From Verrucomicrobiaceae bacterium (GTDB lineage: Bacteria > Verrucomicrobiota > Verrucomicrobiia > Verrucomicrobiales > DEV007), in contig SHBV01000012.1 in NCBI GenBank assembly GCA_004211885.1, positions 1 to 64,000 on the forward strand: a DNA stretch of 64,000 bases, in the 5' to 3' direction. Positions 16,825 to 26,103 of this stretch are shown piece by piece (the first letter of the stretch is position 1; every line of letters starts with the position of its first letter). Both the position numbers and the translations under genes were made by a program. The notes beneath the pieces are model-generated. The model saw only the letters and a program-made list of their open reading frames with translations, was not told where the DNA came from and made no database searches.

Positions 16825-18990
16825 ATGCCCAACCCTCTCAGCATAAAATTACTTAACGTAAAACATAGTTATGATCGCACTAATACTGCGATACATTCGT
16901 TAAATATCAGTGCTCATTCGGGGGAAATGATTTGCATAATGGGGCCAAGTGGCTCTGGGAAAAGCACCCTTATTAGAATTCTTGCAGGACACTTAAAACC
17001 GATTAAAGGGACCGTACTTTTTAACAATACTTCACTGTATGATAACCTTCTTAGCCTCAGATCTCAAATCTCTTACGTGCCTGAAGAGGAATCTCATGAC
17101 CCATTGCTTACTGTTTATGAAAACTTGTTATATTCCTCAATAATCCGACGCCCTAATTTAAATCATTCCGAAAGAAAAGAAACATTAGAATCACTTCTAA
17201 TCGAAATAGATTTAGATTCTCATTCCCAAAAAATTGTTGGCAGCGAACACAATAAGAACCTTTCAGGCGGCGAACAGAAAAGGCTTCATACAGCCATGGA
17301 TTTAATAAGCAATGCTAATGCTTATTTTTTTGACGAGCCAACCTCAGGGCTCTCTTCAAAGGATTCAGAAAATATTTTGAAACTCATAAGAAAAAAATGT
17401 GAGAAGAAAATCTCATTCATCAGTATTCATCAACCGAGTACTCGCTTATTTCATCTGTTCGATAAGGCATTACTGTTAGATGAGGGGGGAAGAATTGCTT
17501 TTTATGGAAAGCCTATGGAAATGATTGAGTACTTTAAAGAAGCTCAACAGCACTTGCTGCATCTCAACCAAAAAGAAAATGACACCAACAAGACAAAATG
17601 TATAAGCATCGATATCGTTTCACCTGAATCTATTTTTGATGTCTTAGATTTCGCAAAAAGATCCAAAGATGATATTTCAGAAAATTTTTGGGAAGAGCGT
17701 TTTGTACAGCATCAACAATTGGCATTAAATGAAGCCGAAGATGATCATTCAATTATTAACACACCGCATCTAGGTAATAAAAAACGCTTCAATCAATTTA
17801 AAGCTCACATCAGCAGAGCTTTTTTGAGTAAGATTCGCAATAAACAAAGTTTAGTGACCACATTATTAGTTGCTCCAATTCTAGCGCTCCTAATATCATG
17901 TGTTCTTCGCCACTCTGAAAAAGAAATTTATGAATTTGGCAGTGCCTCTCATATTCCTGCTTACATATTCATCTCTCTAGTCGTCGCCATGTTTCTTGGC
18001 CTAACTAATACATCAGATGAAATAATCAGAGATAAGAACCTATTGAGGCGTGAACGCAATCACTCAACTAGCATTTACCAATATGTTCTGGCTAAATTTT
18101 TAGTGAGTGCAGTATTTGCATTTTCTCAATGCTTTATATATCTATCCATTGGAAACGCAATTTTATCAATAAACGATATGTTATGGATCTATCTTGCGTG
18201 GACAGTGCCTACTAGTTTACTAGGATCATCTTTGGGGCTTGTAATCTCGAGCATAGTCAGATCGACCAAGACAGCACTCAACATGATTCCTCTAGTATTG
18301 ATTCCCCAAATCATCCTAGGAGGCGCCTTAATTAGTTATGAAGAAATGAATTTTAATTATTCAATATTTAATACAAAAGCAGAGACGCGTCAGTCCAGTA
18401 AAATGCAAGTTCCCTTTATCTGTAACTTCATTCCATTACGGTGGGCTTATGAATCTTTAATTATTTCTCAAGACACTCTAAATCCTCTAGCTAAAACAAT
18501 AACCGAAATTGAAGCTCATAAACAAGTTTTACTAGATAAAGAAACACTAACAGAAAAAGAAAAAGAAAAGTTAGAGCAATATAAAGATGCACACACCATA
18601 GTTTTTGGCATCACTGGAAAAAACTCAAAGGACATTAAAATTAAAATTAATGAAATTAGAGATGAGCTAATTTCCAGTAATTTCAATGTTGAAAAATATT
18701 ATTCCAATAATAATCAGGACTCACTTAACTCAATAAACGCATATCAAAATGGCAATGTACGTGACTTAATTACAAAAGCGGAAATTGAGCTACTTGATTA
18801 TAGAATCCATGAAAACGATACTAAGAATGAAGGTACTAATATTTTCCTCGCCAAATCAAAAAAAATATTAGGCCAGCAATTCTCTACCCTGTGGATAAAT
18901 GCATTGGTGATATTTTGCTTTATTCTTACCATCCTATTTTACTTAGGTCTCGTTTTGCGAAGACAATCCTTAGAGGTTAAGGCCAATTAA
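16825..18990 (+). CDS. ABCG-type (ABC-2) half transporter, ATPase fused to permease
   Basis: This 721-residue protein has an N-terminal ATPase with Walker A MGPSGSGKST (about 39-48), signature LSGGEQKRL, Walker B AYFFDEPTSGLSS and the H-loop SIHQPS. The permease half follows with predicted membrane segments around residues 345-700. This order, nucleotide-binding domain first then membrane domain, is that of the ABCG/White family and probably makes a homodimeric exporter. About 160 residues (roughly 520-680), mostly charged and coiled-coil-like, separate the fifth hydrophobic block from the last one, much longer than the usual ABCG extracellular loop. Substrate is unknown. It overlaps the stop of the downstream convergent gene by 4 bp. 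Confidence 0.85.
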   Translation: MPNPLSIKLLNVKHSYDRTNTAIHSLNISAHSGEMICIMGPSGSGKSTLIRILAGHLKPIKGTVLFNNTSLYDNLLSLRSQISYVPEEESHDPLLTVYENLLYSSIIRRPNLNHSERKETLESLLIEIDLDSHSQKIVGSEHNKNLSGGEQKRLHTAMDLISNANAYFFDEPTSGLSSKDSENILKLIRKKCEKKISFISIHQPSTRLFHLFDKALLLDEGGRIAFYGKPMEMIEYFKEAQQHLLHLNQKENDTNKTKCISIDIVSPESIFDVLDFAKRSKDDISENFWEERFVQHQQLALNEAEDDHSIINTPHLGNKKRFNQFKAHISRAFLSKIRNKQSLVTTLLVAPILALLISCVLRHSEKEIYEFGSASHIPAYIFISLVVAMFLGLTNTSDEIIRDKNLLRRERNHSTSIYQYVLAKFLVSAVFAFSQCFIYLSIGNAILSINDMLWIYLAWTVPTSLLGSSLGLVISSIVRSTKTALNMIPLVLIPQIILGGALISYEEMNFNYSIFNTKAETRQSSKMQVPFICNFIPLRWAYESLIISQDTLNPLAKTITEIEAHKQVLLDKETLTEKEKEKLEQYKDAHTIVFGITGKNSKDIKIKINEIRDELISSNFNVEKYYSNNNQDSLNSINAYQNGNVRDLITKAEIELLDYRIHENDTKNEGTNIFLAKSKKILGQQFSTLWINALVIFCFILTILFYLGLVLRRQSLEVKAN

Positions 18991-19655
18991 TTTGAACCCA
19001 TTACACGACTAAAACCCTTTCTTAAACCGATAGAAAGACTAGTGATTAAAGGCGTTTTTGATAAAGTTCCTAGGACATGCTCTCCATAAGATGATCGACT
19101 ACAGAAAACAGTGAGGACCGAGCCCTCCCAATCTTTAAAATCTGTCGCTGTTGAAAATCCTTCTGTGACTGTATTTTCCATTGCCTGGTGACCTTGTAAT
19201 TTCTCTACAGCTAATTCAATTCCTGAATTCACAATCACAGGATCAGCGCCAGAATCAACGAGTTCCTTACCCGCCATATCAGTAATAAATATGCCAGTCA
19301 ACAAATCTTGGCGAAAGGCCCACTCCACAAAAGATTCGAGCCTGTCAACTAGTGTAGTACCTGCCACACTAACACCATCAATAAAATCAGGTTCTGATAT
19401 GCCTTTTAATTCACTAGACCGCAACAATCCACTTTTTTGGGCACGTTTTTTTATCGCGGCTAACTTTTCTCCTATTTTCTCAAGATCTAATTGTGGAGAT
19501 TCATTCCCATCAACTGATCCATGAAGAGTGTCACCAAACAAATCAACTAAAGTTTGCTCGCTCTGATTAAGAATTCCCTCATCAGATTCTTCATTTAATT
19601 CAGCGCCTAGCTGAGCTAATTCGTCCGGATCAATCCAATAGTCCTTTAATACCAT
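18987..19655 (-). CDS. Hypothetical protein paired with ParA, possible roadblock-like domain
   Basis: I choose the ATG at 19653-19655 (MVLKDYWIDPDELAQLG), giving about 222 residues. The frame is open to an ATG at 19718 but that lies deep in the ParA coding region. Even with the inner start it overlaps the parA stop by 26 bp, so translation is probably coupled. The first 110 residues are acidic and helical. Residues from about 115 on (LLTGIFITDMAGKELVDSG, then a helix and a four-strand-like pattern ending in a hydrophobic helix) are reminiscent of roadblock/LC7 regulators of small GTPases, but I am not certain. Its tight coupling to a ParA suggests a partner or positioning cargo. Confidence 0.6.
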   Translation of the reverse strand: MVLKDYWIDPDELAQLGAELNEESDEGILNQSEQTLVDLFGDTLHGSVDGNESPQLDLEKIGEKLAAIKKRAQKSGLLRSSELKGISEPDFIDGVSVAGTTLVDRLESFVEWAFRQDLLTGIFITDMAGKELVDSGADPVIVNSGIELAVEKLQGHQAMENTVTEGFSTATDFKDWEGSVLTVFCSRSSYGEHVLGTLSKTPLITSLSIGLRKGFSRVMGSN

Positions 19656-20442
19656 GATCTTTCTCAATATTTTTAGACAAACCAAGCTTAATTTCAAGCT
19701 CTGCGGCAAGTTGATCAAAAGCTACAGCTGCTGAAACCGGATTTCGTGAAAGCAAACCTACGGGAACTCCCAAGCTACTCGCCCTCAAAAAGACACTGTC
19801 CCTCGGTATTGAGGTTTGAAACATTATGCCTGATGGCAATGCTGATCTTAATTGAGATTCAGATTCAACACTTTCTCGTTGATGAGGATTGACCATAGTC
19901 ATCAAAATACCAGACACACTAATCCCAGACCCCTTCCTCCTTATACCAACTATTTTTTTGAGAAATTGAGGAATAGACCGAACTCCCAAAGGTTCAGACT
20001 GTTGAGGAATGATAACGGAATCACCTTCCTTAAGAATATTTGAAGTGATTGCTCCAATTCCTGCAGCCGTATCAACGATTACCAGGTCATTACCTAGCCC
20101 CCTTAAATTATCAAAGAATATTTTAATTCTGTCTAAACACTGTAAATCACTCTGAGCAGAATCTTCCAAAAACATCTCTGATTTTCCAGATGTCATTAAC
20201 TTAAATTCAGCAAGCCTAGTCGGAATAATTAACTCCTCAACAGTCTTGATTCCTGCAATCGCATCATAAAAACCATATCGCTCACGAGCTCCACGAGAAA
20301 GCGATAATCCCACAGAACCTTGTGGGTCAGTATCCACCAAAAGGATTTTGTGGCCACGAGCAGCTAAAGAATAAGACAAATTTATTGCAACCGTAGTTTT
20401 TCCAACTCCTCCTTTCTGGCTAGCAATAACAAGTACAGTCAC
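19630..20442 (-). CDS. ParA/MinD-family ATPase
   Basis: This 270-residue protein starts directly with the deviant Walker A motif (ASQKGGVGKTTVAINLSYSLA), followed by the A' motif LLVDTDPQGS and Walker B LVIVDTAAGIG. Such ATPases dimerise on ATP, bind DNA or membrane, and position chromosomes, plasmids or protein complexes. No parB follows and no HTH partner is seen; instead the next gene overlaps by 26 bp and encodes an unrecognised acidic protein. It is therefore more likely an orphan ParA that positions a protein complex than the chromosomal segregation ParA, although it lies about 5 kb from dnaA/dnaN. Confidence 0.88.
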   Translation of the reverse strand: MTVLVIASQKGGVGKTTVAINLSYSLAARGHKILLVDTDPQGSVGLSLSRGARERYGFYDAIAGIKTVEELIIPTRLAEFKLMTSGKSEMFLEDSAQSDLQCLDRIKIFFDNLRGLGNDLVIVDTAAGIGAITSNILKEGDSVIIPQQSEPLGVRSIPQFLKKIVGIRRKGSGISVSGILMTMVNPHQRESVESESQLRSALPSGIMFQTSIPRDSVFLRASSLGVPVGLLSRNPVSAAVAFDQLAAELEIKLGLSKNIEKDHGIKGLLD

Positions 20443-20713
20443 AGGAAAATTATTTAGTTAGTGAATAGTTTCTGAACATTTGATCGCAACGGCTTCAATA
20501 GATCCAACCTTAATAACTGAAATATTTATTGAAGGAACCACTTAATTTAACCTAAAAAAATAGAATTATTATTAAAGATCCTAACCCATTTATTAATGCA
20601 CTGTTAATGTCTAATTATCAATAACACTGTTGGACAACTCCTGATTCCTTGCAATTTTAATCCTCCCCAATCATAGCTTCTTTATTTAAAGACTTCTTAA
20701 TAATCCCAATAAA

Positions 20714-22093
20714 ATGCACAGCAAAATATTAAAGTTCTTCATTATCCCACTTTTCTTTATAGCGCCACAACTCGATGCAGACACTATTAAGTTAAAAGAT
20801 GGAAGCATATTAGAAGGTAAGATTCTAGAAGAAAGCCCTTCAACTATAAAAATAGAATATAACGTTACTAAGAGCATTAAAGACATAAGAAGTATTAACC
20901 GTTCCGAAATAAAGGAAATCGATAAGGTATCTGAAGACAAAATAGCCTTTAATACGATCAAATCCTTACTACCAACTGAGGATCTTTTATCAACTGATGA
21001 CTATGATAAAATATTAGCTGATAAACCGGCCAAATTCCTAGCACTGTACCCATCAAGTAATCACAAGGATTCTGTGCAACAAATCATTGATGAGATAGAA
21101 AAAGAAAAAGCTTTGACCGAATCGGGAGGAATTAAATTAAATGGGAAATGGATTACTGGCGTTGAAGCAGCAAAAGATAAATACAATCATCAAGCACAAA
21201 TTCTCGCAGTGAAAATAATTAAAGCCAATAAGAAAAATAATTACTCTCTTATGCTTGATCATTTCGATGAACTCCAAATGAACTATCCTTATTCTCTAGC
21301 ATACGGAAAAACGATTCCTCTCATCAAAGAAACCCTTCCAAAATATGACATCACTCTCAAGCGTGAAGAAAAGGCATACCAAGTAAGAAACAAAGAAAGA
21401 GAAGATCAATACAAGAGTATGGAAGAAGAAGATAAGAAACGCACAGAAGCAGCGTTTCAAGCAGGCTTGAAAAAGTTCCAGTTAAGAAAACAAGAAGCTA
21501 AAGAACTAAAAAAAATATGGTTACCGGTAAACAAATGGGATCTAGAAAGCATACTAGATGCACGACGAACAATAGTTAAAGAAAGCGATAAGCTAGAATC
21601 ATTGAATATAGCATTGACTGGATCTACCGCCACGGCATTATCTGCTGCCTTCAAAGCCTTTGCTGACAAAGAATTAGAAACAGCAAAGAGTCAGCTTGAA
21701 GTTGCAAAAAATAACGGAGCAAGAGGTAAAGCTATCGACAAGCTGAGTGACGATCTCGAAAATTCGCTCAAGGCTGATGCTGAAACTCAAAAAGCTACAG
21801 CAATAGCTACTGCCGCTGCAGAAGCGGAAGAAACCGCTAAAAAAGAGGAAGAAGCAAAGGCCCTGAAAAAGAAAAAGGCCGATGATGAAAAAGCGAGCCG
21901 TGAAGCCGCTGAAGCTGCTGATGCTGCTGATGAAAAAGCAAGCCGTGAAGCCGCCGCTAAAAAAAGCGGGATCAGCTTTCAAACTATACTAATGATTTTG
22001 GCCATCCTATTAATTGGCATTACTCTTTGTGTTAAAATATTTTTCAAGCCAGAAGAAAAATTCGAAGAAGAACTACTGCAAGAAGAAGACTAA
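20714..22093 (+). CDS. Hypothetical exported/membrane protein with coiled coil and C-terminal anchor
   Basis: This 459-residue protein is not one I recognise. It has an N-terminal signal-like segment (KFFIIPLFFIAPQLDA), then a small beta-rich part (IKLKDGSILEGKILEESP) resembling SH3-like domains common in verrucomicrobial secreted proteins. A long helical region follows, with about 80 residues of Ala/Glu/Lys repeats containing a duplicated unit DEKASREAA. The last hydrophobic segment (FQTILMILAILLIGITLCVKIFF) precedes an acidic tail. The topology suggests a periplasmic coiled coil tethered at the C-terminus. The gene is 7 bp from hisB, so the two may share a transcript, but no histidine link is evident. 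Confidence 0.7.
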   Translation: MHSKILKFFIIPLFFIAPQLDADTIKLKDGSILEGKILEESPSTIKIEYNVTKSIKDIRSINRSEIKEIDKVSEDKIAFNTIKSLLPTEDLLSTDDYDKILADKPAKFLALYPSSNHKDSVQQIIDEIEKEKALTESGGIKLNGKWITGVEAAKDKYNHQAQILAVKIIKANKKNNYSLMLDHFDELQMNYPYSLAYGKTIPLIKETLPKYDITLKREEKAYQVRNKEREDQYKSMEEEDKKRTEAAFQAGLKKFQLRKQEAKELKKIWLPVNKWDLESILDARRTIVKESDKLESLNIALTGSTATALSAAFKAFADKELETAKSQLEVAKNNGARGKAIDKLSDDLENSLKADAETQKATAIATAAAEAEETAKKEEEAKALKKKKADDEKASREAAEAADAADEKASREAAAKKSGISFQTILMILAILLIGITLCVKIFFKPEEKFEEELLQEED

Positions 22094-22100
22094 GCAATTT

Positions 22101-22694
22101 ATGCCTGAAACAAGGACAGCCTCAGAAAAACGCGACACTGCGGAAACAAAAATATCTATTGATATTAATATAGATGGCTCAGGCGATTCCAGTATAGACA
22201 CTGGAATTCCCTTCTTCGATCATATGCTGACATTATTCGCCCGCCACAGTCTCTATGACTTAACTATTGTGGCAAGAGGCGATATCGAAGTCGATTACCA
22301 CCACACAGTTGAAGATGTCGGAATTGTTCTAGGTAATTGTGTAAGAGAAGCCTTAGGAGACAAACGAGGCATCTCAAGATATGGATGGTCATTACTACCA
22401 ATGGATGAAACCTTAAGTAGAGTAGCTATCGATTTCGGTGGAAGACCATTTTTATCATTTAAAGCTCCAGAGAAAATTGAAAGTATCCGCGAATTTTCAT
22501 TTGGACTAGTAGAAGAATTTCTTCGTGCATTTTCAAATAATGCGAGGGCCAATATACATGCAGAAGTATTGACAGGTCGTGATGCACATCATATGGCAGA
22601 ATCAATATTTAAAGGGCTAGCAAAAGCATGTGACTTAGCTAGCCGACACGATTCTAGAGTACAAGGAATACCTAGCACTAAGGAAACTCTTTGA
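22101..22694 (+). CDS. hisB: Imidazoleglycerol-phosphate dehydratase
   Basis: I choose the ATG at 22101 (MPETRTASEKRDTAETK), giving 197 residues, the normal size of a monofunctional HisB; the in-frame upstream Met at 22014 lies inside the preceding gene. The Mn-binding motifs are visible: FFDHMLTLFARH near residue 40, DYHHTVEDVG near 70, and the second repeat equivalents DAHHMAES near 165. It removes water from imidazole glycerol phosphate to give imidazole acetol phosphate in histidine synthesis. hisH follows after 46 bp on the same strand. No other his gene is in the window. Confidence 0.96.
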   Translation: MPETRTASEKRDTAETKISIDINIDGSGDSSIDTGIPFFDHMLTLFARHSLYDLTIVARGDIEVDYHHTVEDVGIVLGNCVREALGDKRGISRYGWSLLPMDETLSRVAIDFGGRPFLSFKAPEKIESIREFSFGLVEEFLRAFSNNARANIHAEVLTGRDAHHMAESIFKGLAKACDLASRHDSRVQGIPSTKETL

Positions 22695-22740
22695 TTCCTA
22701 AATAATTAATCGATAACGGTTAATTCAAACCATTATAAAA

Positions 22741-23361
22741 ATGATTGGAGTCATAGACTACGGGGCCGGAAACCTCAAAAGCGTATGTAATAGCTTAAGT
22801 TCCATGAAGGCTAAAGCTAAATTAGTAAAATCGCCCGAGGATTTATGCGAAGTCACTTCGATTATTTTCCCAGGCGTAGGATCTTTTGGAGATTCTGCCC
22901 AGCACCTTGAAGAACAAAAATTATCCACCCCCCTAAAAAAGTGGATCATTGAAGATCGGCCCTTTCTTGGAATCTGTATAGGCTTCCAGATGTTGTTCGA
23001 AACTAGCGATGAAAGTCCCGAAGCCATGGGGCTAGGCATATTACCTGGCAAAGTTGTGAGATTCGATCAAAAGGAATCACTGAAAATTCCTCATATGGGA
23101 TGGAATAAGATCATCATAAAACAAAAGTCTGATCCAATCTGGGAAGGACTAGACGAGGCTTCACACTTTTACTTCGTTCACTCTTTTTATCCAAAACCAG
23201 ATGAAAATAAAATAATCGCATCAACTACTCCTTACGGCTACGAATTTACTTCCAGTGTGAGAAGAGGCAATCTCTTCGCCACTCAATTCCATCCAGAAAA
23301 GAGCCAAGGAGCAGGACTCCGATTGATTAGGAATTTTTTATCCTTGAATTCCGAAATATAG
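22741..23361 (+). CDS. hisH: Imidazole glycerol phosphate synthase glutaminase subunit
   Basis: This 206-residue class I glutamine amidotransferase has its nucleophile Cys79 in GICIGFQMLFE and the His/Glu of the triad in FHPEKSQGAG. The N-terminal IGVIDYGAGNLKSV is diagnostic of HisH. It supplies ammonia to HisF for making IGP and AICAR. HisF is not in the window, so the his genes are split in this genome. It runs with hisB and converges on dnaN; a hairpin lies in the 30-bp gap between them. Confidence 0.96.
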   Translation: MIGVIDYGAGNLKSVCNSLSSMKAKAKLVKSPEDLCEVTSIIFPGVGSFGDSAQHLEEQKLSTPLKKWIIEDRPFLGICIGFQMLFETSDESPEAMGLGILPGKVVRFDQKESLKIPHMGWNKIIIKQKSDPIWEGLDEASHFYFVHSFYPKPDENKIIASTTPYGYEFTSSVRRGNLFATQFHPEKSQGAGLRLIRNFLSLNSEI

Positions 23362-23366
23362 GAAGA

Positions 23367-23398
23367 CCAGTAAATAGCAACTGAATTTGATTTACTGG
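23367..23398. terminator. Hairpin between convergent hisH and dnaN
   Basis: CCAGTAAAT (23367-23375) pairs perfectly with ATTTACTGG (23390-23398) across a 14-nt loop. The dnaN stop codon lies in the right arm. There is no good T-run on either side, so it may be a weak bidirectional terminator or an mRNA 3' end stabiliser. Confidence 0.4.
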
Positions 23399-24489
23399 CT
23401 AACACGCATTGGCATCAATACGTATAAAAATGATCCCGTAGTTTTAATCACTCCGGGACTCATTTCATCGATCAGCTCCAAGAAAATTTCATCAGTGTCT
23501 ATATTCCTCAATGGAGCCATTAAAAATTCAGGATTAAATGCAATAGAAAATTCAGGCCCCTTATAAGATACTGCTATTGATTCATTAGCTTCTCCAACAT
23601 CTTGAGAATTAGCGGTTACATCTATCTGATCTTTACCAAATACACACTTAACTGAATTAGACTTCTCATTGGCAAGTAAAGAAACCCTATTCACAGTGCT
23701 TAAAAAACTCTCTCTTTCGAGCGAAATTCTCTCCTTCGTTTCTTCTGGAATCACCTGGTTATAATTTGGGTAATTACCCTCAATTAACTTACTGACCAAT
23801 AAATTGTCGTTTAGCTCAAAAGCAATTTGAGAATCACTAATCGAAATCTTAACTTCTCCGTCATCTGCAAGTAACCGCTGCAATTCATTCACGGCTTTTG
23901 TAGGCACAATAACTTCTGTCTCTAAACTCTTAGGGAATTCAACATCATTTTGAACCATCGCTAAACGTCGCCCATCAGTAGCAACTAAAGTGAGTAGACC
24001 CTCTTTAAATGAACATAATATACCATTTAGAACATAACGAGTCTCGTCATTTGATATTGCATAAGAAGTCATCTTCAAAGCCTCCTTAAATACCTTTTGT
24101 TCAATTTTATATTCATTCGCATCTTCAAATGTAGCAAGCGGCGGGAACTCATCTTTCGCAAGACCAAGAATTTTGAAGAAGCTGGGCCCGCTCTTAATAG
24201 AAGCCACATCTTTAGAAGTGACTTCAATGCTAATCTCATCAGCAGGCAATTCACGCACAATACCAGCCAATCTTCTAGCCGGCAACGTTGTCGAACCAGA
24301 TTTACCGACTTTAGCTTTGACTGAACCGGTGACACCGACATCAAGATCAGTTGTAGTTAAACGCAACGAACCATCCTCAGCTTCGAGTAAAACATTAGAC
24401 AAAATAGGAAGTGTTGTTCGATTACTAACAACATGTTGAACCTGTTGGAGACCTTCAAGAAAATCCTCCTTAGAAATTGTAAACTTCAT
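23392..24489 (-). CDS. dnaN: DNA polymerase III sliding clamp (beta subunit)
   Basis: This 365-residue protein has the three-domain clamp fold expected of DnaN. It begins MKFTISKEDFLEGLQQVQHVV and shows NVLLEAEDGSLRLTTTDLD early, VATDGRRLAMV in the second domain, and ends LMPMRVSQ, the family's typical C-terminus (usually LMPMRL). Length matches the roughly 366 residues of E. coli DnaN. It forms a ring around DNA and tethers the polymerase. It lies 174 bp downstream of dnaA on the same strand, the classical order near a replication origin. recF is not downstream; a hairpin and hisH follow. Confidence 0.97.
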   Translation of the reverse strand: MKFTISKEDFLEGLQQVQHVVSNRTTLPILSNVLLEAEDGSLRLTTTDLDVGVTGSVKAKVGKSGSTTLPARRLAGIVRELPADEISIEVTSKDVASIKSGPSFFKILGLAKDEFPPLATFEDANEYKIEQKVFKEALKMTSYAISNDETRYVLNGILCSFKEGLLTLVATDGRRLAMVQNDVEFPKSLETEVIVPTKAVNELQRLLADDGEVKISISDSQIAFELNDNLLVSKLIEGNYPNYNQVIPEETKERISLERESFLSTVNRVSLLANEKSNSVKCVFGKDQIDVTANSQDVGEANESIAVSYKGPEFSIAFNPEFLMAPLRNIDTDEIFLELIDEMSPGVIKTTGSFLYVLMPMRVSQ

Positions 24490-24663
24490 TTTATTTGTTT
24501 CTTAAATCAGTAAAACGTTGAAAATCTCATCAATGTTTTCAACTCAATTAGATTAAAGACTTTAATACCTTATTTAGCGAATAAATAAAGAGTGTCTAAT
24601 ACAAACTACCCTTTGAAAGAAAAAGGCACTATCAAACTAAGCTCATAGAAACCAAGTTTACCA

Positions 24664-26103
24664 TTAAACGCTAGATAATCGGCTACCTAAAATACTTACT
24701 TTCTGGCGGATATCCTGAGACTTTTCCATCCTTGTTTCGACTTTTTTGACCGCATGAATGACCGTGCCGTGGTCTCGTCCAAATGCCCTACCAATCTCAA
24801 CGAGAGAATGATCTGTCATCGTCCTAGATAAATACATGGCTACCTGCCTAGCAAAAGCAACATCTGATCGTCGACCTCTTGCTGTCATATCTGCTATCCG
24901 CACATCAAAATGCAAAGCCACTTCTTTCTGAATAGAAGGTATTGTTACTCGACGCCTACCCTCCTCACGCAAAATATCTTTTAATAAACCTTCAATGACC
25001 TCGTCAGTTAACGACTTTCCACTTAAAGAAGAATAACTTGCTAATCGCATCATTGCTCCTTCAAGGCGACGAACGCTTTTTCTTATACGGTCAGCCAAAA
25101 ATTCCACGATACGGTCTTCTAATGACACTTGCCACATGGCCATTTTCTTACGCAGGATAGCTAAACGCGTCTCGACATCTGGCAATTCCAACCCTGCCGT
25201 AAGCCCCCATTCACATCGAGAAACTATACGCTCCTCCAGATCTGATATTTCTGCAGCAGGCCGATCGCTAGTCAGAACAATATGACGACGCCCATCACAA
25301 ATCATATTGAATGTATGAAAGAATTCTTCTTGGGACTTTTCCTTGCCTGCAAGGAAATGAATGTCATCCACTAGAAGGAGTTCAGCTTTTCTGTAGCGAT
25401 TACGAAATTTGGATAATGAATTATTCTGAATTGCCTCAATGAACTCATTAGTGAACTGCTCACAAGTCATATAAACAATTTTACATTTTGGATTCCTCTT
25501 CACATGTTCATAGCCAATAGCATGGAGTAAATGTGTTTTACCTAAACCTGGACCGCCCCAAATAAATAAAGGATTATACCCTTCCGAATTTCCCTTTGAG
25601 ACCGCATGAGCTGCAGCACACGCATATTCATTATTCGAACCCACTACAAAAGTATCAAATCGGTGATTCCTATTCAGGCCAATTTTTCTGGTAAGCTTTT
25701 CTATCTGATCATCGGAAGCATTAATTGCTACTGGCTTCTTACGAGATCTGATTTGATTACGTGCTGCAGGGAGAATCTTTAATTGTTTTTCTGAGGCTGA
25801 ATTATTATCATCTGAAACAACTTCACTATGGATAGCCTCCACTTCACCTGATCCTATTTCCCATTGAATTTTTCTAGGCTGACCAAGAACCTCAGTCACT
25901 GCATGGTTAAGAATAGCCATGTAATTGGAATCAATCCATAACCCGTAAATATGATTAGGAACAAAGACTGTTAAGTTATTTTCGTCGGCCTCTATTAATT
26001 TGGTCGAAGAAAACCAACGACGAAAAGTATCTGCACTGACCTGTGCTCTTACCTTGGAACAAATCTCTTTCCAGATAACGTTAAGTTTGTCTGCCATTTT
26101 CAA
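24664..26103 (-). CDS. dnaA: Chromosomal replication initiator DnaA
   Basis: This 479-residue protein has domain I at about 5-75, a linker to about 140, the AAA domain III with Walker A GGPGLGKT (183-190) and Walker B LLLVDDIHFLAG, and the C-terminal DNA-binding domain IV. The signature helix there reads GRDHGTVIHAVKKVE (commonly GRDHTTV). It opens the origin and recruits the helicase. MADKL at residue 3 is an alternative start. dnaN is downstream. The 442-bp upstream gap is AT-rich but I found no perfect DnaA box in it. Confidence 0.97.
   Translation of the reverse strand: MKMADKLNVIWKEICSKVRAQVSADTFRRWFSSTKLIEADENNLTVFVPNHIYGLWIDSNYMAILNHAVTEVLGQPRKIQWEIGSGEVEAIHSEVVSDDNNSASEKQLKILPAARNQIRSRKKPVAINASDDQIEKLTRKIGLNRNHRFDTFVVGSNNEYACAAAHAVSKGNSEGYNPLFIWGGPGLGKTHLLHAIGYEHVKRNPKCKIVYMTCEQFTNEFIEAIQNNSLSKFRNRYRKAELLLVDDIHFLAGKEKSQEEFFHTFNMICDGRRHIVLTSDRPAAEISDLEERIVSRCEWGLTAGLELPDVETRLAILRKKMAMWQVSLEDRIVEFLADRIRKSVRRLEGAMMRLASYSSLSGKSLTDEVIEGLLKDILREEGRRRVTIPSIQKEVALHFDVRIADMTARGRRSDVAFARQVAMYLSRTMTDHSLVEIGRAFGRDHGTVIHAVKKVETRMEKSQDIRQKVSILGSRLSSV

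Noticed and set aside
18890..18898. Perfect DnaA box TGTGGATAA
   Set aside because: It is a single copy inside the ABC transporter coding region, encoding part of LWI, with no cluster around it.
22014..22100. Upstream start for hisB
   Set aside because: It lies inside the preceding gene and adds a Lys-rich stretch absent from HisB proteins; the Met at 22101 gives the normal length.
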